Assembly (NCBI GenBank): GCA_016937945.1
Contig: JAFGVP010000170.1
Coordinates: 1-35,225 of the forward strand
DNA: 35,225 nt
Source of the DNA: Pontiellaceae bacterium
GTDB lineage: Bacteria; Verrucomicrobiota; Kiritimatiellia; Kiritimatiellales; Pontiellaceae
Direction: 5' to 3'
The notes beneath the pieces were generated by a model. The model was not told the origin of the DNA, searched no databases, and saw only the letters and a program-made list of their open reading frames with translations. Numbering within the stretch: the first letter of the stretch is position 1; every line of letters starts with the position of its first letter. A program made the translations under genes and the position numbers. Positions 25,199 to 33,289 of this stretch are shown here, piece after piece.

Positions 25199-25326
25199 TG
25201 TTAGGTTGTAGGATTTTGTTTTTTGCAGGCGAAGATTGCTTGCTTGCGCGCAATCACCTGTCGGTACGTATCGCCGCCGGCTCGGCGGCCTTGAAAATCC
25301 AAAGACCTATCAAACATTGGTATAAG
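25199..25326 (+). repeat. Intergenic palindromic repeat, copy 3, in the leader of the six-hairpin gene
   Basis: Shares with copy 1 the left end (TAGGATTTTGTTTTTTGCAG, then GCGA), the segment CGGTACGTATCGCCGCCGGC, and the right end (CCTATCAAACATTGGTATAA). The left arm is longer than in copy 1 (extra ATTGCTTGCTTGCGCGCAAT-like stretch). It ends about 10 bp before the start codon. Confidence 0.82.
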
Positions 25327-25336
25327 AGGGCATGCG

Positions 25337-27856
25337 ATGAAACGCGCGGTTATATATATGACGGCATTTATTATGACGGGAAGCAGTCTTGGTTCACGGG
25401 CGGCGGCTACGTCTGAACTGGTTTTCGGGAAGATGCATTCCGTGGTTTCCGCGACGGAGCAGTCCGGCCTGCGCACCTATACGTTGGAGAGCAATGCGCC
25501 GTTGCGGGAAAATCTTCCGGAAGATGGTCGGGTCACGTTTTCTGAATCGCCGGATCATGCATGCTTACGCACCGGTAATCTGATGTTTGACGGACTCTAC
25601 GCCATGGCCGTGCACGAGGCGCTGCAGAACTCGGTGGATGAGATCCGTGACTATGCCTACGGCAACGGGACTCCGCTTAAAATCGATGCATTCCAGACCG
25701 GAGAAAAGTGGCACTATGTCTGGACGCGCGATCTTTCCTATGCCGTGAATCTCGGACTGGCCTCCTTCGATCCGCAACGTTGCGCATCGTCGTTGCTGTT
25801 CAAGACCTCCGCGCGCAAGCCGTCGGTGTCCGGCGGCGTTGAACAGCAGATTATTCAGGATACCGGCTCCGGCGGCAGTTATCCGGTTTCAACGGACCGC
25901 GTGGTCTGGGCCCTGGGTGCGTGGGAGACGCTTAAGTTTCTCGACGGGGCGGAGCGCGACCGGTTTCTCAATACCATCTATCCCATCCTGCTGGGCACCA
26001 TCGAGCAGGATCGTATGCTTGCGTATGATGCCGACGAGGGGTTGTACAACGGAGAACAGTCGTTTCTTGACTGGCGTGAGCAGACGTATCCGGGCTGGAC
26101 CAGAGATAACGTGCTGCCGATTGCGCTGTCGAAATCGCTGTCCGTAAATGTTCTCAACTATTACCTGCTCATTACGGCCGCCGAGTGTGCCGGGCATCTC
26201 CAAAAGCCGGCCGATGCCGAATTGTATTCGGTCTGGGCGGATAGTTTAAAATCAATGATCAACGCGGCGTTTTATGATCCGTCGACGTCGCAGTACAGCG
26301 CCTACCTGCTGTCCGACGGTCTTTGCGATATCAGGACCCGCCGCATTGATTTGCTGGGCGAATCGCTGGCCATCATTGCGGGCGTCGCCGATGCCGATCA
26401 GGCAGTTGACATCATTGCCGGTTATCCGATCGGTCCGCATGGGCCGTCGGTGGTCTGGCCGCAGGAGCGTTCGGTGCCGATCTATCACAATCAGGGCATC
26501 TGGCCGTTTGTGACGGCATACTGGATCAAGGCCGCCCGCATGGCGGATAATGCGGAGGCGGTCAGCCACGGCGTACTCACGATGCAGCGACTGGCGGCGC
26601 TCAATCTTTCCAATATGGAAAACTATGATTTTGTCAGCGGGCGTGCGGAGGTGAAGGGGCAGGCGCTGAATGGACCGGTGATTAATTCGCGCCGGCAGCT
26701 CTGGTCCGTGGCCGGCTATCTCTCGATGGTGCAGGATGTCCTCTTCGGAATGCAGACCACGTGGGATGGTATTCGTTTTCAGCCGTATGTGACGGATGCG
26801 CTGCGCCGCGAACTCTTTGTCGGAACGGATGTGATTGAGCTGCGCAACCTGATGTATCGCGGAACACGCAGCACGGTCCGGATTCAGCTGCCGGCGAGCG
26901 GGGAAGGCGCTGCCGGAGCCTATGCGATACAGTCGGTAATGCTCAATGGTCATTCCGTTGATTCTGGTTATATTCCGTCATCCGGTTTGAAACAGGAAAA
27001 CGAGTGGATCATTCAACTCGTGCCCGGTGAGTCACCCGGTGTCGCGAAGTCGATCCGAAGGGTGGATCCAACGGATGAACCGCTGCTCTTCGGTCCGGCG
27101 CAGCCGCAATGGGGTGGCGATGGCGTTACCGTGGAATCCGGTCGCCCGGTACTTCGCTTCACGCATCCTGATGCTTCAAACATGGGCTTTAATATTTATC
27201 GCGATGGCGTTGTGGCGGCGTGGCAGGTAAGGGAGCTGGTGTGGCGCGATGTCGATGCTGCCGATTGCGCAACGGTTGAGCACAGTTATTCCGTGGCGGC
27301 GGTTGATCCAAAGACCGGGAATGAATCTCACCTGACACCGTTCCGTTACAACCCTCTCAAGGAACAGCAGGTTATTCCGGCGACTGAAATGAAAAACCGC
27401 GGTGGCCAGCTGGTAAACCAGCACCATTTTGAAGACTGGGGCGCACTGCAGCATGAGCTTCGGCCCCGGCCGATCTCGGTCGATCAGGATGGCCGTTATG
27501 TGATCTGTGCGGAATTCTCGAATGGGTCCGGCGCGCTCAATACAGGTATCACCTGCGCTATCAAGGCGGTGGAGCTGCTGGATGCGGAATCCGGCACGGT
27601 GGTGGATTCTGGATATTTCGTGATGCCGCAGTCGGGTGACTGGTCGCGCTGGGATCACTCTTCGCCGCTGGTTTTTGATCTGAAGGCCGGAACGAAATAC
27701 CGCCTGCGGATCTTTGAGAATGAGTATGCGCGCAACATGAGCTATCTGGAAAACAACGAGCGCTATACGGCACATGCCGGCGGCGGGGATTCCGGATATA
27801 ACTTTGTGAACATTGCGGCAATCCACATCCGTCTGCGCGCGGCAGAAGAACGGTAA
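25337..27856 (+). CDS. Secreted six-hairpin glycosidase, glucoamylase or debranching type
   Basis: 839 aa. ATG 25337 is preceded by GAGGG; the ATG at 25332 is closed at once by a stop. Signal peptide about 1-24. The (alpha/alpha)6 catalytic region spans about 80-480, with WTRDLSY (D132), LDWREQTYPGW (D245, E248), LGESLA (E342) and WPQERSVPIYHNQGIWPF (about 374-391). The last motif resembles the YHNGxxWP of debranching-enzyme C-domains and related families. I cannot place it firmly in GH15, GH63 or another family, so which acids are catalytic is open. Residues about 490-580 form a beta domain, about 590-665 look FN3-like (NMGFNIYRDGVV), and about 690-835 resemble a jelly-roll carbohydrate-binding module. 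The GH31 gene follows 17 bp later. Likely releases glucose from alpha-glucan ends or branches (inference). Confidence 0.78.
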   Translation: MKRAVIYMTAFIMTGSSLGSRAAATSELVFGKMHSVVSATEQSGLRTYTLESNAPLRENLPEDGRVTFSESPDHACLRTGNLMFDGLYAMAVHEALQNSVDEIRDYAYGNGTPLKIDAFQTGEKWHYVWTRDLSYAVNLGLASFDPQRCASSLLFKTSARKPSVSGGVEQQIIQDTGSGGSYPVSTDRVVWALGAWETLKFLDGAERDRFLNTIYPILLGTIEQDRMLAYDADEGLYNGEQSFLDWREQTYPGWTRDNVLPIALSKSLSVNVLNYYLLITAAECAGHLQKPADAELYSVWADSLKSMINAAFYDPSTSQYSAYLLSDGLCDIRTRRIDLLGESLAIIAGVADADQAVDIIAGYPIGPHGPSVVWPQERSVPIYHNQGIWPFVTAYWIKAARMADNAEAVSHGVLTMQRLAALNLSNMENYDFVSGRAEVKGQALNGPVINSRRQLWSVAGYLSMVQDVLFGMQTTWDGIRFQPYVTDALRRELFVGTDVIELRNLMYRGTRSTVRIQLPASGEGAAGAYAIQSVMLNGHSVDSGYIPSSGLKQENEWIIQLVPGESPGVAKSIRRVDPTDEPLLFGPAQPQWGGDGVTVESGRPVLRFTHPDASNMGFNIYRDGVVAAWQVRELVWRDVDAADCATVEHSYSVAAVDPKTGNESHLTPFRYNPLKEQQVIPATEMKNRGGQLVNQHHFEDWGALQHELRPRPISVDQDGRYVICAEFSNGSGALNTGITCAIKAVELLDAESGTVVDSGYFVMPQSGDWSRWDHSSPLVFDLKAGTKYRLRIFENEYARNMSYLENNERYTAHAGGGDSGYNFVNIAAIHIRLRAAEER

Positions 27857-27873
27857 CGAGGGAGAGAATAGTC

Positions 27874-30660
27874 ATGAACCATCTGTTTAAAACCATGCTG
27901 GCGGTTTCCTGCTGGGTAACCGTTGTGAACGCCGACTTCCTGACCGCTGAGCGTGTGGCGGTTTTCGAGCCTTCAAAGTTTGATCCGGCCGGCACGCAGC
28001 CGTCGCTTGTATTTTTGAATGAACTGAAAGAGCAGGGTGCGGTTCCGTCGGACTGGAAGGTTCGGCCGGTTTTTTCAATGGAAGATGGACGCTCTGTCGC
28101 CGTTTTCCCGGTTGAGGAGGGAACCGACCTGTATGGAACCGGCGAGGTGACCGGACCGCTGCGCCGCAATGGACTGGATGTCACCTTGTGGAATACCGAT
28201 AACTATTGCTATCAGAAGAGCGAAGGAAAACGGCTTTATCAATCGCACCCATGGGTGATGGGCGTGCGCACCGATGGATCGGCCTTCGGCATTATTGCGG
28301 ACAGCACGTGGAAGCAGTCGATTGATCTGTCCGACGGCATCCGCTTTGTATCCGACGGCCCCGCGTTCCGCGTGATTGTGATTGAGCGCGAAAGTCCGCT
28401 CGAGCTACAGAAAGCACTGGGTGAGCTGACGGGCACAATGGCGCTGCCGCCGCTTTGGGCATTGGGTTTTCAGCAGTGCCGCTACTCCTATTTTCCCGAC
28501 ACGCGTGTGAAGGAGATCGTGGATAATTTCCGTGACCGGCAGATTCCGTGCGATGTGGTCTGGATGGATATCGACTACATGGACGCATTCAAAATCTTTA
28601 CCTTCGATGCGTCCCGTTTCCCGGATCCGAAGGGGCTGAACAACTATCTGCATGATAAGGATTTTAAGGCGGTCTACATGATTGATCCCGGCGTGAAGGC
28701 GGAGCCCGGCTATTTTGTGTATGATCAGGGATCGAAGGGGGACCATTGGGTGAAGACGGCGTCCGGCGCCGAATATAACGGCGATGTATGGCCGGGTGCC
28801 TGTGCTTTTCCCGACTATACGCGCCCGGAAACCCGTGCGTGGTGGAGTACATTGTACAAGGATTTCATGGTGCTGGGCGTTGATGGTGTCTGGAACGACA
28901 TGAATGAGCCGGCGGTCTTTAACGGGCCGGACGGGACCATGCCCGAAGATAATCGGCACCGTGGTGGCGGCGGACTTCCGGCCGGCCCGCACCTGCGTTA
29001 TCACAATGTTTTCGGCATGCTGATGGTGAAGGCCAGCCGCGAGGGAATCCTCGCTGTCAATCCGGACAAACGGCCGTTTGTGCTTTCGCGCGCCAATTTC
29101 CTGGGCGGACAGCGCTATGCCGCCACCTGGACCGGCGATAATAAGTCGACGTGGGAGCACATGAAAATGTCGATCCCGATGTCGCTCAACCTCAGCTTGT
29201 CGGGCCAGCCGTTCAACGGGCCGGATATCGGCGGCTTTGAAGGCAATTGCAACGCCGAGCTGCTCGGTCACTGGATGGCGCTGGGCGCCTATTATCCCTT
29301 CTCCCGCAATCACGCATCCAACCACAGTGTGGATCAGGAACCATGGGCTTTTGGTGAAGAGATCGAAGCGGTCTGTCGTACGGCCATGAACCGGCGCTAT
29401 CGGCTGATGCCGTATCTCTACACCCTGTTCCGTCAGGCGTCCGAAGAGGGAACGCCGGTCATGCGTCCGGTCTTTTTCGCGGATGCCAAGGATCCGGAGC
29501 TGCGCGATGAACAGCAGACTTTCCTGCTGGGCGGCGACCTGATGATTGTGCCGCGCTGGGCCGCAAACATGGATTTCCCGATGGGCGACTGGGATCGGGT
29601 CCGTCTTGAAGATGCGGATGACGGTTATCAACCGTTTGTGCTGTTGCGTCCCGGCGCGATTGTGCCGATGGCGGACGTAATTCAAAGTACTGAAGATTAC
29701 TCAACGGAGCGGATTACCCTGTTGATGAATCCTGATCAGGCGGGCCATGCGACCGGCCGGCTCTATGACGATGCGGGAAACGGTTTTGGTTATCAGGAAG
29801 GCGATTATGCCGTGCACCGGTTTACCTGTGCGAAGATGGATGATCAGATGCTGAAAGTCCGGATTGAGCAGATTGACGGCAAGCGCATCGTGAAGCGGCA
29901 GTATCGGATCGGTTATGTGAACGACGATTCCGTGCAGTACAGTGACTGGTTTGACGGTCCTGAATTTGAGCTCCGGCTGCGATCCGATCGCATAACGACT
30001 GTGGACTACAGCCTGTTTCCTTCAATGTATGTGTCGGCTGATTTCAACGAATGGAATCCGGCCGCGCTTCCTTTGAATTATTTTGGAAACGGGGCGTGGC
30101 GTTCGGAAAAACTATTTCTTCCGTCAGGCGCACATGAACTCCTGTTTACCATGCTCAAGGATCAGCCCTTTAAACTGTGGGGGCGGGCTCAGGGCCTTTC
30201 GGGAACTGCTGCGCCCGTGAAGCCGGAAAAGCAGAAGACGATCCGCTTTTCTGTTGCCGAGGCGGGCGATTATCTGATTTCGTTTAATCAGGAATCGGGT
30301 GCATATGCCATCGCACCGGCACCGAAAATTGAATATCTCTCGATTGTCGGCAGCGCCACCTCCGTGGGCTGGAATCCGCAGGGCATTCCGTTGGAGCAGG
30401 ATCAGGATAATCCTCATCGGTATCGCTGGTCCGGCGCGCTTGGCGAAGGGGAATTTAAATTCCATACCAGTTCCGGCGATTGGGGTGAAGGCGAGTGGAT
30501 TTGTGCGCCGGAGTCCGGAAGGCAGGACCTGTCCAAAGCGGACTTCATGATCACTACCGATGCCAAAGGGCCGGATAATAAATGGGTTATCACGCAGCCC
30601 GGAACATATTCTATTTCCATCGATCTTGAGCAGAAATCTATTTCCTTTCTGCGAAAATAG
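27874..30660 (+). CDS. GH31 alpha-glucosidase with C-terminal SusE/F-like starch-binding domain
   Basis: 928 aa; ATG 27874 after GAGGGAGAGAA. Signal peptide about 1-20. An N-terminal galactose-mutarotase-like domain precedes the barrel. The nucleophile is D342 in GVWNDMNEPAVF and the acid/base is D422 in ATWTGDNKSTW, both standard for GH31; the early motif PPLWALGFQQCRYSY also fits. Residues 200-650 follow the usual alpha-glucosidase layout. The last part is unusual: a beta domain at about 695-820 (SADFNEWNPAALPL), then about 828-928 (SIVGSATSVGWNPQGIPL, GEFKFHTSSGDWGEGEW, GTYSISIDLEQKSISF), which closely resembles the SusE/SusF starch-binding domains of Bacteroidetes. It should remove glucose from maltooligosaccharide ends while holding on to starch. 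Last gene of the site-D operon. Confidence 0.94.
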   Translation: MNHLFKTMLAVSCWVTVVNADFLTAERVAVFEPSKFDPAGTQPSLVFLNELKEQGAVPSDWKVRPVFSMEDGRSVAVFPVEEGTDLYGTGEVTGPLRRNGLDVTLWNTDNYCYQKSEGKRLYQSHPWVMGVRTDGSAFGIIADSTWKQSIDLSDGIRFVSDGPAFRVIVIERESPLELQKALGELTGTMALPPLWALGFQQCRYSYFPDTRVKEIVDNFRDRQIPCDVVWMDIDYMDAFKIFTFDASRFPDPKGLNNYLHDKDFKAVYMIDPGVKAEPGYFVYDQGSKGDHWVKTASGAEYNGDVWPGACAFPDYTRPETRAWWSTLYKDFMVLGVDGVWNDMNEPAVFNGPDGTMPEDNRHRGGGGLPAGPHLRYHNVFGMLMVKASREGILAVNPDKRPFVLSRANFLGGQRYAATWTGDNKSTWEHMKMSIPMSLNLSLSGQPFNGPDIGGFEGNCNAELLGHWMALGAYYPFSRNHASNHSVDQEPWAFGEEIEAVCRTAMNRRYRLMPYLYTLFRQASEEGTPVMRPVFFADAKDPELRDEQQTFLLGGDLMIVPRWAANMDFPMGDWDRVRLEDADDGYQPFVLLRPGAIVPMADVIQSTEDYSTERITLLMNPDQAGHATGRLYDDAGNGFGYQEGDYAVHRFTCAKMDDQMLKVRIEQIDGKRIVKRQYRIGYVNDDSVQYSDWFDGPEFELRLRSDRITTVDYSLFPSMYVSADFNEWNPAALPLNYFGNGAWRSEKLFLPSGAHELLFTMLKDQPFKLWGRAQGLSGTAAPVKPEKQKTIRFSVAEAGDYLISFNQESGAYAIAPAPKIEYLSIVGSATSVGWNPQGIPLEQDQDNPHRYRWSGALGEGEFKFHTSSGDWGEGEWICAPESGRQDLSKADFMITTDAKGPDNKWVITQPGTYSISIDLEQKSISFLRK

Positions 30661-30663
30661 ATG

Positions 30664-30682
30664 ACCGGATGAAACATCCGGT
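30664..30682 (+). terminator. Hairpin after GH31, weak terminator
   Basis: Perfect 8-bp stem ACCGGATG / CATCCGGT with loop AAA, 4 bp after the GH31 stop. The T tract is poor (GTTATCAGGTTT), so termination may be partial. Confidence 0.6.
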
Positions 30683-30759
30683 GTTATCAGGTTTGTGCTC
30701 TGTTAGTGTCACCACTTCACCTTCATAATCAAGGAGTTGTGAAGGTAAGTGTAGTCCGC

Positions 30760-30773
30760 TGGTGGAGCTGGGG
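30760..30773 (-). other. tRNA/tmRNA 3'-end-like sequence, possible attachment-site remnant
   Basis: The minus strand reads CCCCAGCTCCACCA. The last 12 nt match the usual 3' end of tmRNA or tRNA-Ala genes (CAGCTCCACCA), but no T-arm precedes it, so it is not a functional RNA gene. It starts 5 nt after the stop of the recombinase tail on the same strand. That is the arrangement expected if an integrative element used an RNA gene 3' end as its target. Confidence 0.35.
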
Positions 30774-30778
30774 ATCAT

Positions 30779-30916
30779 TCATTGCGCACCTAATGCACCT
30801 TTTTGCGCCTGTAGGTGCACCGTATTTCCATCAGTGGAACGACTCATCAGCTTGGCAATCTTCTGACGACCATCTGCCTCCAAGTGGTGATACCGCGTCA
30901 ACATTGCGCTATTGCC
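30779..30916 (-). pseudogene. C-terminal remnant of a tyrosine recombinase/integrase
   Basis: About 45 codons of an open minus-strand frame encode GNSAMLTRYHHLEADGRQKI then AKLM, followed by a short tail and TGA. The pattern (S/T)-x-x-x-x-T-x-R-Y-x-H-L, with the Tyr codon at 30892-30890, matches the nucleophile-Tyr motif at the C-terminus of phage-type integrases. The rest of the enzyme (R-K-H-R box) is absent; upstream of the motif the frame loses similarity at about 30916, where the adjoining SHD1-family fragment begins on the other strand. Short match, so moderate certainty. Confidence 0.48.
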
Positions 30917-30918
30917 TG

Positions 30919-31290
30919 TCCAAGCAGGTGTGGGATCCGAAAAAATATAAGCTGGTCCAGAAATAAAAGAGTGCTCCATTCCGCATTTCGAAGAAGAACC
31001 GTGAGGTGGAGCTTCATTCCAACAATTCGGCTCGGCTCTATAAAATCACGGTGGATCAGGGGACGGGAACCGCCATGCCGCGCGGTCAGAAGTTTGCCGA
31101 CGGTCTGGTCGTGGTCCGTGACGAACGGGGCGAGGTGATTGCCTATAACACCACCAAGAACTGGCTCTACGATAATCTCGAAAAACTGGGTGAGCTTCCG
31201 TTCAATGCGTGACAGGATGATAAATGCAAACGGGTTCATCCAAGCAGTCCGCCGACCATCAAGCTGGGTTACATGCCGGATACCTACTGA
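30919..31290 (+). pseudogene. Broken 3' fragment of the SHD1/PA14-family gene
   Basis: One continuous frame aligns with residues about 516-622 of the protein encoded at 3521-5416. SKQVWDPKKYKLVQ aligns with GRQVFADRYILLA. KSAPFRI aligns with ESVPFRI. LVVVRDERGEVIAY then NWLYDNLEKL aligns with IVLVSDELGRLVAH then IWLFDHLENL. DKCKRVHPSSPPT aligns with DQTCIRRYPVRPAS. The frame is interrupted by TAA at 30964-30966 and TGA at 31210-31212 and ends at TGA 31288-31290. No start codon with RBS and no upstream two-thirds is present, so it is a decayed remnant that abuts the recombinase tail. Confidence 0.75.
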
Positions 31291-31308
31291 TGGGTTTCGG
31301 TAACCGGG

Positions 31309-32406
31309 TTACCTGCCGATGATTACCGCCGTGCGCAGGCGGTTGTTTCCGTAGACGCTCATTTTTGCAAAGTCGTCGCGTGCAATCGGAATATGCTGGC
31401 AGTCCAGACCGGTCTGGTTGTCGGACGGGTCGGGATCGTTCACGTAAAGACACAGATCGTCCATGCTCGTAACCGTCACCCAATGCGGCGCCTTGCTGCC
31501 TGTTGTCCGATACGTGCTAATCAATACGATAGCCGACTTTCCAGCCTGAAGTGCTTTCTCGATTTTCTGCAGCGGTGATTCTGAGTAAGCGATCTCAATG
31601 CCGCTCTCCTTTGCCCGTTGCCTGAACTGCCGGTCGACCGTGGTCATGATCTCTTTTTTCTGCAGCGAGCGAACGCCCTCCAGAAACAGCGGCCCTTTTC
31701 GGTTCAGGATTACACGGGCCGTGCAGCCGCGTGCCTGGGCCGCAAGGGCGAGGCCGATGGGATGACAGCCGCCGTGGCCGGAGGTCATGAAGATGGTGGT
31801 TGCTTCTCTCCATATATCAAGTTCTGTTTCCCGGGTTGGAATCATGGAGGCGTCAAGCGATGCCATCGCCATCATAAGTGCCGCCGGACCGCAGGTGAAC
31901 GGAGTGGATTGCTGAAACCATGGTACCGGAGCCATGGCGGAGTGGGGCAGAGACGGAAAACGAATCCGTTTCTGCATCCGCAATGCGTTGTGATGGCTTT
32001 CGTAGTAATCGGGATAGACGCCGAAAATCCGGTAGCCCATTGATTTGTATAGGTCGATGGCGGTCTGGTTGCACTCATCGACCTCCAGCCGCATGTAGAG
32101 ACGGCCCCGTTCTGCCGCCTGCTGCTCGATCTGCTGGACGAGCCGTTTTCCAAGGCCTTGTCCGCGGGCGGATGCGTGAACGGCCAGGGAATAGAGGCGA
32201 CCGAGCCGGGTTCCTTTATGCAGGATGCCCAGACCGTAGGCGATGAGCATTCCCTCCTCTTCTGCCACGAGAAGGATTCCGTGGCTGGCTTTGATCCAGT
32301 TGCGGAAGCTACGCCGACTCAGCCGATCGCTCGAAAAGCTTTCCGATTCCAGCTCCATCAGGCGGGAAAGATCGGATTCAACCGCATTGCGAATGGCGGC
32401 TTGCAT
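31309..32406 (-). CDS. GNAT acetyltransferase fused to a C39-like cysteine peptidase
   Basis: 365 aa from ATG 32406. The frame is open further upstream, but that part lies inside the amidase gene and does not resemble a protein. Residues about 1-150 are a RimI-like GNAT domain with the acetyl-CoA loop ARGQGLGKRL (about 80-89) and QTAIDLYKSMGYRIFG. Residues about 155-365 are a peptidase C39-like domain with C172 (STPFTCGPAALM), H308 (KAPHWVTVTSMDD) and D324 (YVNDPDPS), a full Cys-His-Asp triad. This fusion is known in proteobacteria, often beside RimK-type ATP-grasp ligases and proposed for peptide modification. No such ligase is seen here; instead it lies 16 bp downstream of the agmatine-to-putrescine genes in one operon. 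The substrate is unknown. Confidence 0.9.
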   Translation of the reverse strand: MQAAIRNAVESDLSRLMELESESFSSDRLSRRSFRNWIKASHGILLVAEEEGMLIAYGLGILHKGTRLGRLYSLAVHASARGQGLGKRLVQQIEQQAAERGRLYMRLEVDECNQTAIDLYKSMGYRIFGVYPDYYESHHNALRMQKRIRFPSLPHSAMAPVPWFQQSTPFTCGPAALMMAMASLDASMIPTRETELDIWREATTIFMTSGHGGCHPIGLALAAQARGCTARVILNRKGPLFLEGVRSLQKKEIMTTVDRQFRQRAKESGIEIAYSESPLQKIEKALQAGKSAIVLISTYRTTGSKAPHWVTVTSMDDLCLYVNDPDPSDNQTGLDCQHIPIARDDFAKMSVYGNNRLRTAVIIGR

Positions 32407-32422
32407 AAGAAGGATTCCTGAA

Positions 32423-33289
32423 TCAGTCAATGAGACGTCTGGTAAGTCCGCCGTAGGCATCGATCCGGCGATCCCGCAGGAAGGGCCACATGCGCCGGAC
32501 CGTTTCGCTTCTTGCGGCGTCGAGTTCAACCACAAGCTCGGTTTCAGTTGCGGTATCGGCCTGATCCAGGATTTCTCCCTGGCATCCGGCTGCAAAGGAG
32601 GACCCCCAGAAGACGGCACCGCCGGGTTCTGTTCCCACCCGGTTGACGCTGAGAACCGGGATTCCGTTTGCAACGGCGTGAGCGCGCTGGATCGTGACCC
32701 ATGCTTCCCGCTGGCGTTTCTGTTCGTCCGGCAGGTCATTCGGATCCCAGCCGATTGCGGTGGGATAGATCAGGATATCGGCGCCGGCGATGGCCATCAA
32801 ACGGGCGGCTTCGGGATACCATTGGTCCCAGCAGACGAGCACACCGAGTTTTCCCGCCGATGTCTGGATGGGCGAAAATCCGAGATCGCCCGGCGTGAAG
32901 TAAAATTTTTCATAATAGCCGGGATCATCCGGGATATGCATCTTCCGGTATTTCCCTGCAATGGCCCCGTCGGTTTCAAGCACGACCGCCGTATTGTGGT
33001 AAACACCGGGCGCGCGTCTTTCAAAAAGAGAGGTTACGAGCACAATGCCCAGTTCCTTGGCAACCGCGCCGAAGGTCTCTGTTGAGGGACCGGGAATCGG
33101 CTCGGCCAGATCAAACCGGGCGGGATCTTCTTCATCGCAGAAATAGAGGCTGGCATGCAGTTCCTGAAGTACGACCAGCTTTGCGCCGGCTGCTGCACAG
33201 CGGCGGATGCCTTGGATGCTTTTTTCAATGTTGGCGGCGCGGTCGCCGGAACACGACTGTTGAACGAGGCCTGCAATCAGTTTGCTCAT
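32423..33289 (-). CDS. aguB: N-carbamoylputrescine amidase
   Basis: 288 aa from ATG 33289, preceded by AAAGGAGT at suitable spacing; an upstream in-frame start at 33358 lies inside the deiminase gene. A nitrilase-superfamily amidohydrolase converting N-carbamoylputrescine to putrescine, CO2 and ammonia. The Glu-Lys-Cys triad is visible: E43 (VVLQELHASLY), K116 (KYRKMHIPDDPGYYEKFYF) and C153 (VLVCWDQWYPEAARL). The motifs MHIPDDPGYYEKFYFTPGD and FWGSSFAAG are typical of AguB rather than other nitrilases. Its start overlaps the deiminase stop by 4 bp (ATGA), matching the consecutive reactions. The length is normal for the family. Confidence 0.96.
   Translation of the reverse strand: MSKLIAGLVQQSCSGDRAANIEKSIQGIRRCAAAGAKLVVLQELHASLYFCDEEDPARFDLAEPIPGPSTETFGAVAKELGIVLVTSLFERRAPGVYHNTAVVLETDGAIAGKYRKMHIPDDPGYYEKFYFTPGDLGFSPIQTSAGKLGVLVCWDQWYPEAARLMAIAGADILIYPTAIGWDPNDLPDEQKRQREAWVTIQRAHAVANGIPVLSVNRVGTEPGGAVFWGSSFAAGCQGEILDQADTATETELVVELDAARSETVRRMWPFLRDRRIDAYGGLTRRLID

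Noticed and set aside
28405..29685. 426-codon open frame antisense to GH31
   Set aside because: Overlaps the catalytic core of a clear GH31 gene; the composition is Arg/His/Ile-rich, typical of an antisense shadow.
30706..30966. 86-codon plus-strand frame as a free-standing gene
   Set aside because: Its last codons are part of the broken SHD1-family fragment and its first part covers the antisense integrase tail and att-like sequence; no RBS.
31299..31313. GGTAAC-CGG-GTTACC hairpin at the end of the GNAT-C39 gene
   Set aside because: Short 6-bp stem overlapping the stop codon with no T tract on either strand; not enough to call a terminator.
32407..32739. N-terminal extension of the GNAT-C39 frame
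   Set aside because: It overlaps the C-terminal third of the amidase gene and reads as low-similarity sequence; the GNAT fold begins at ATG 32406.
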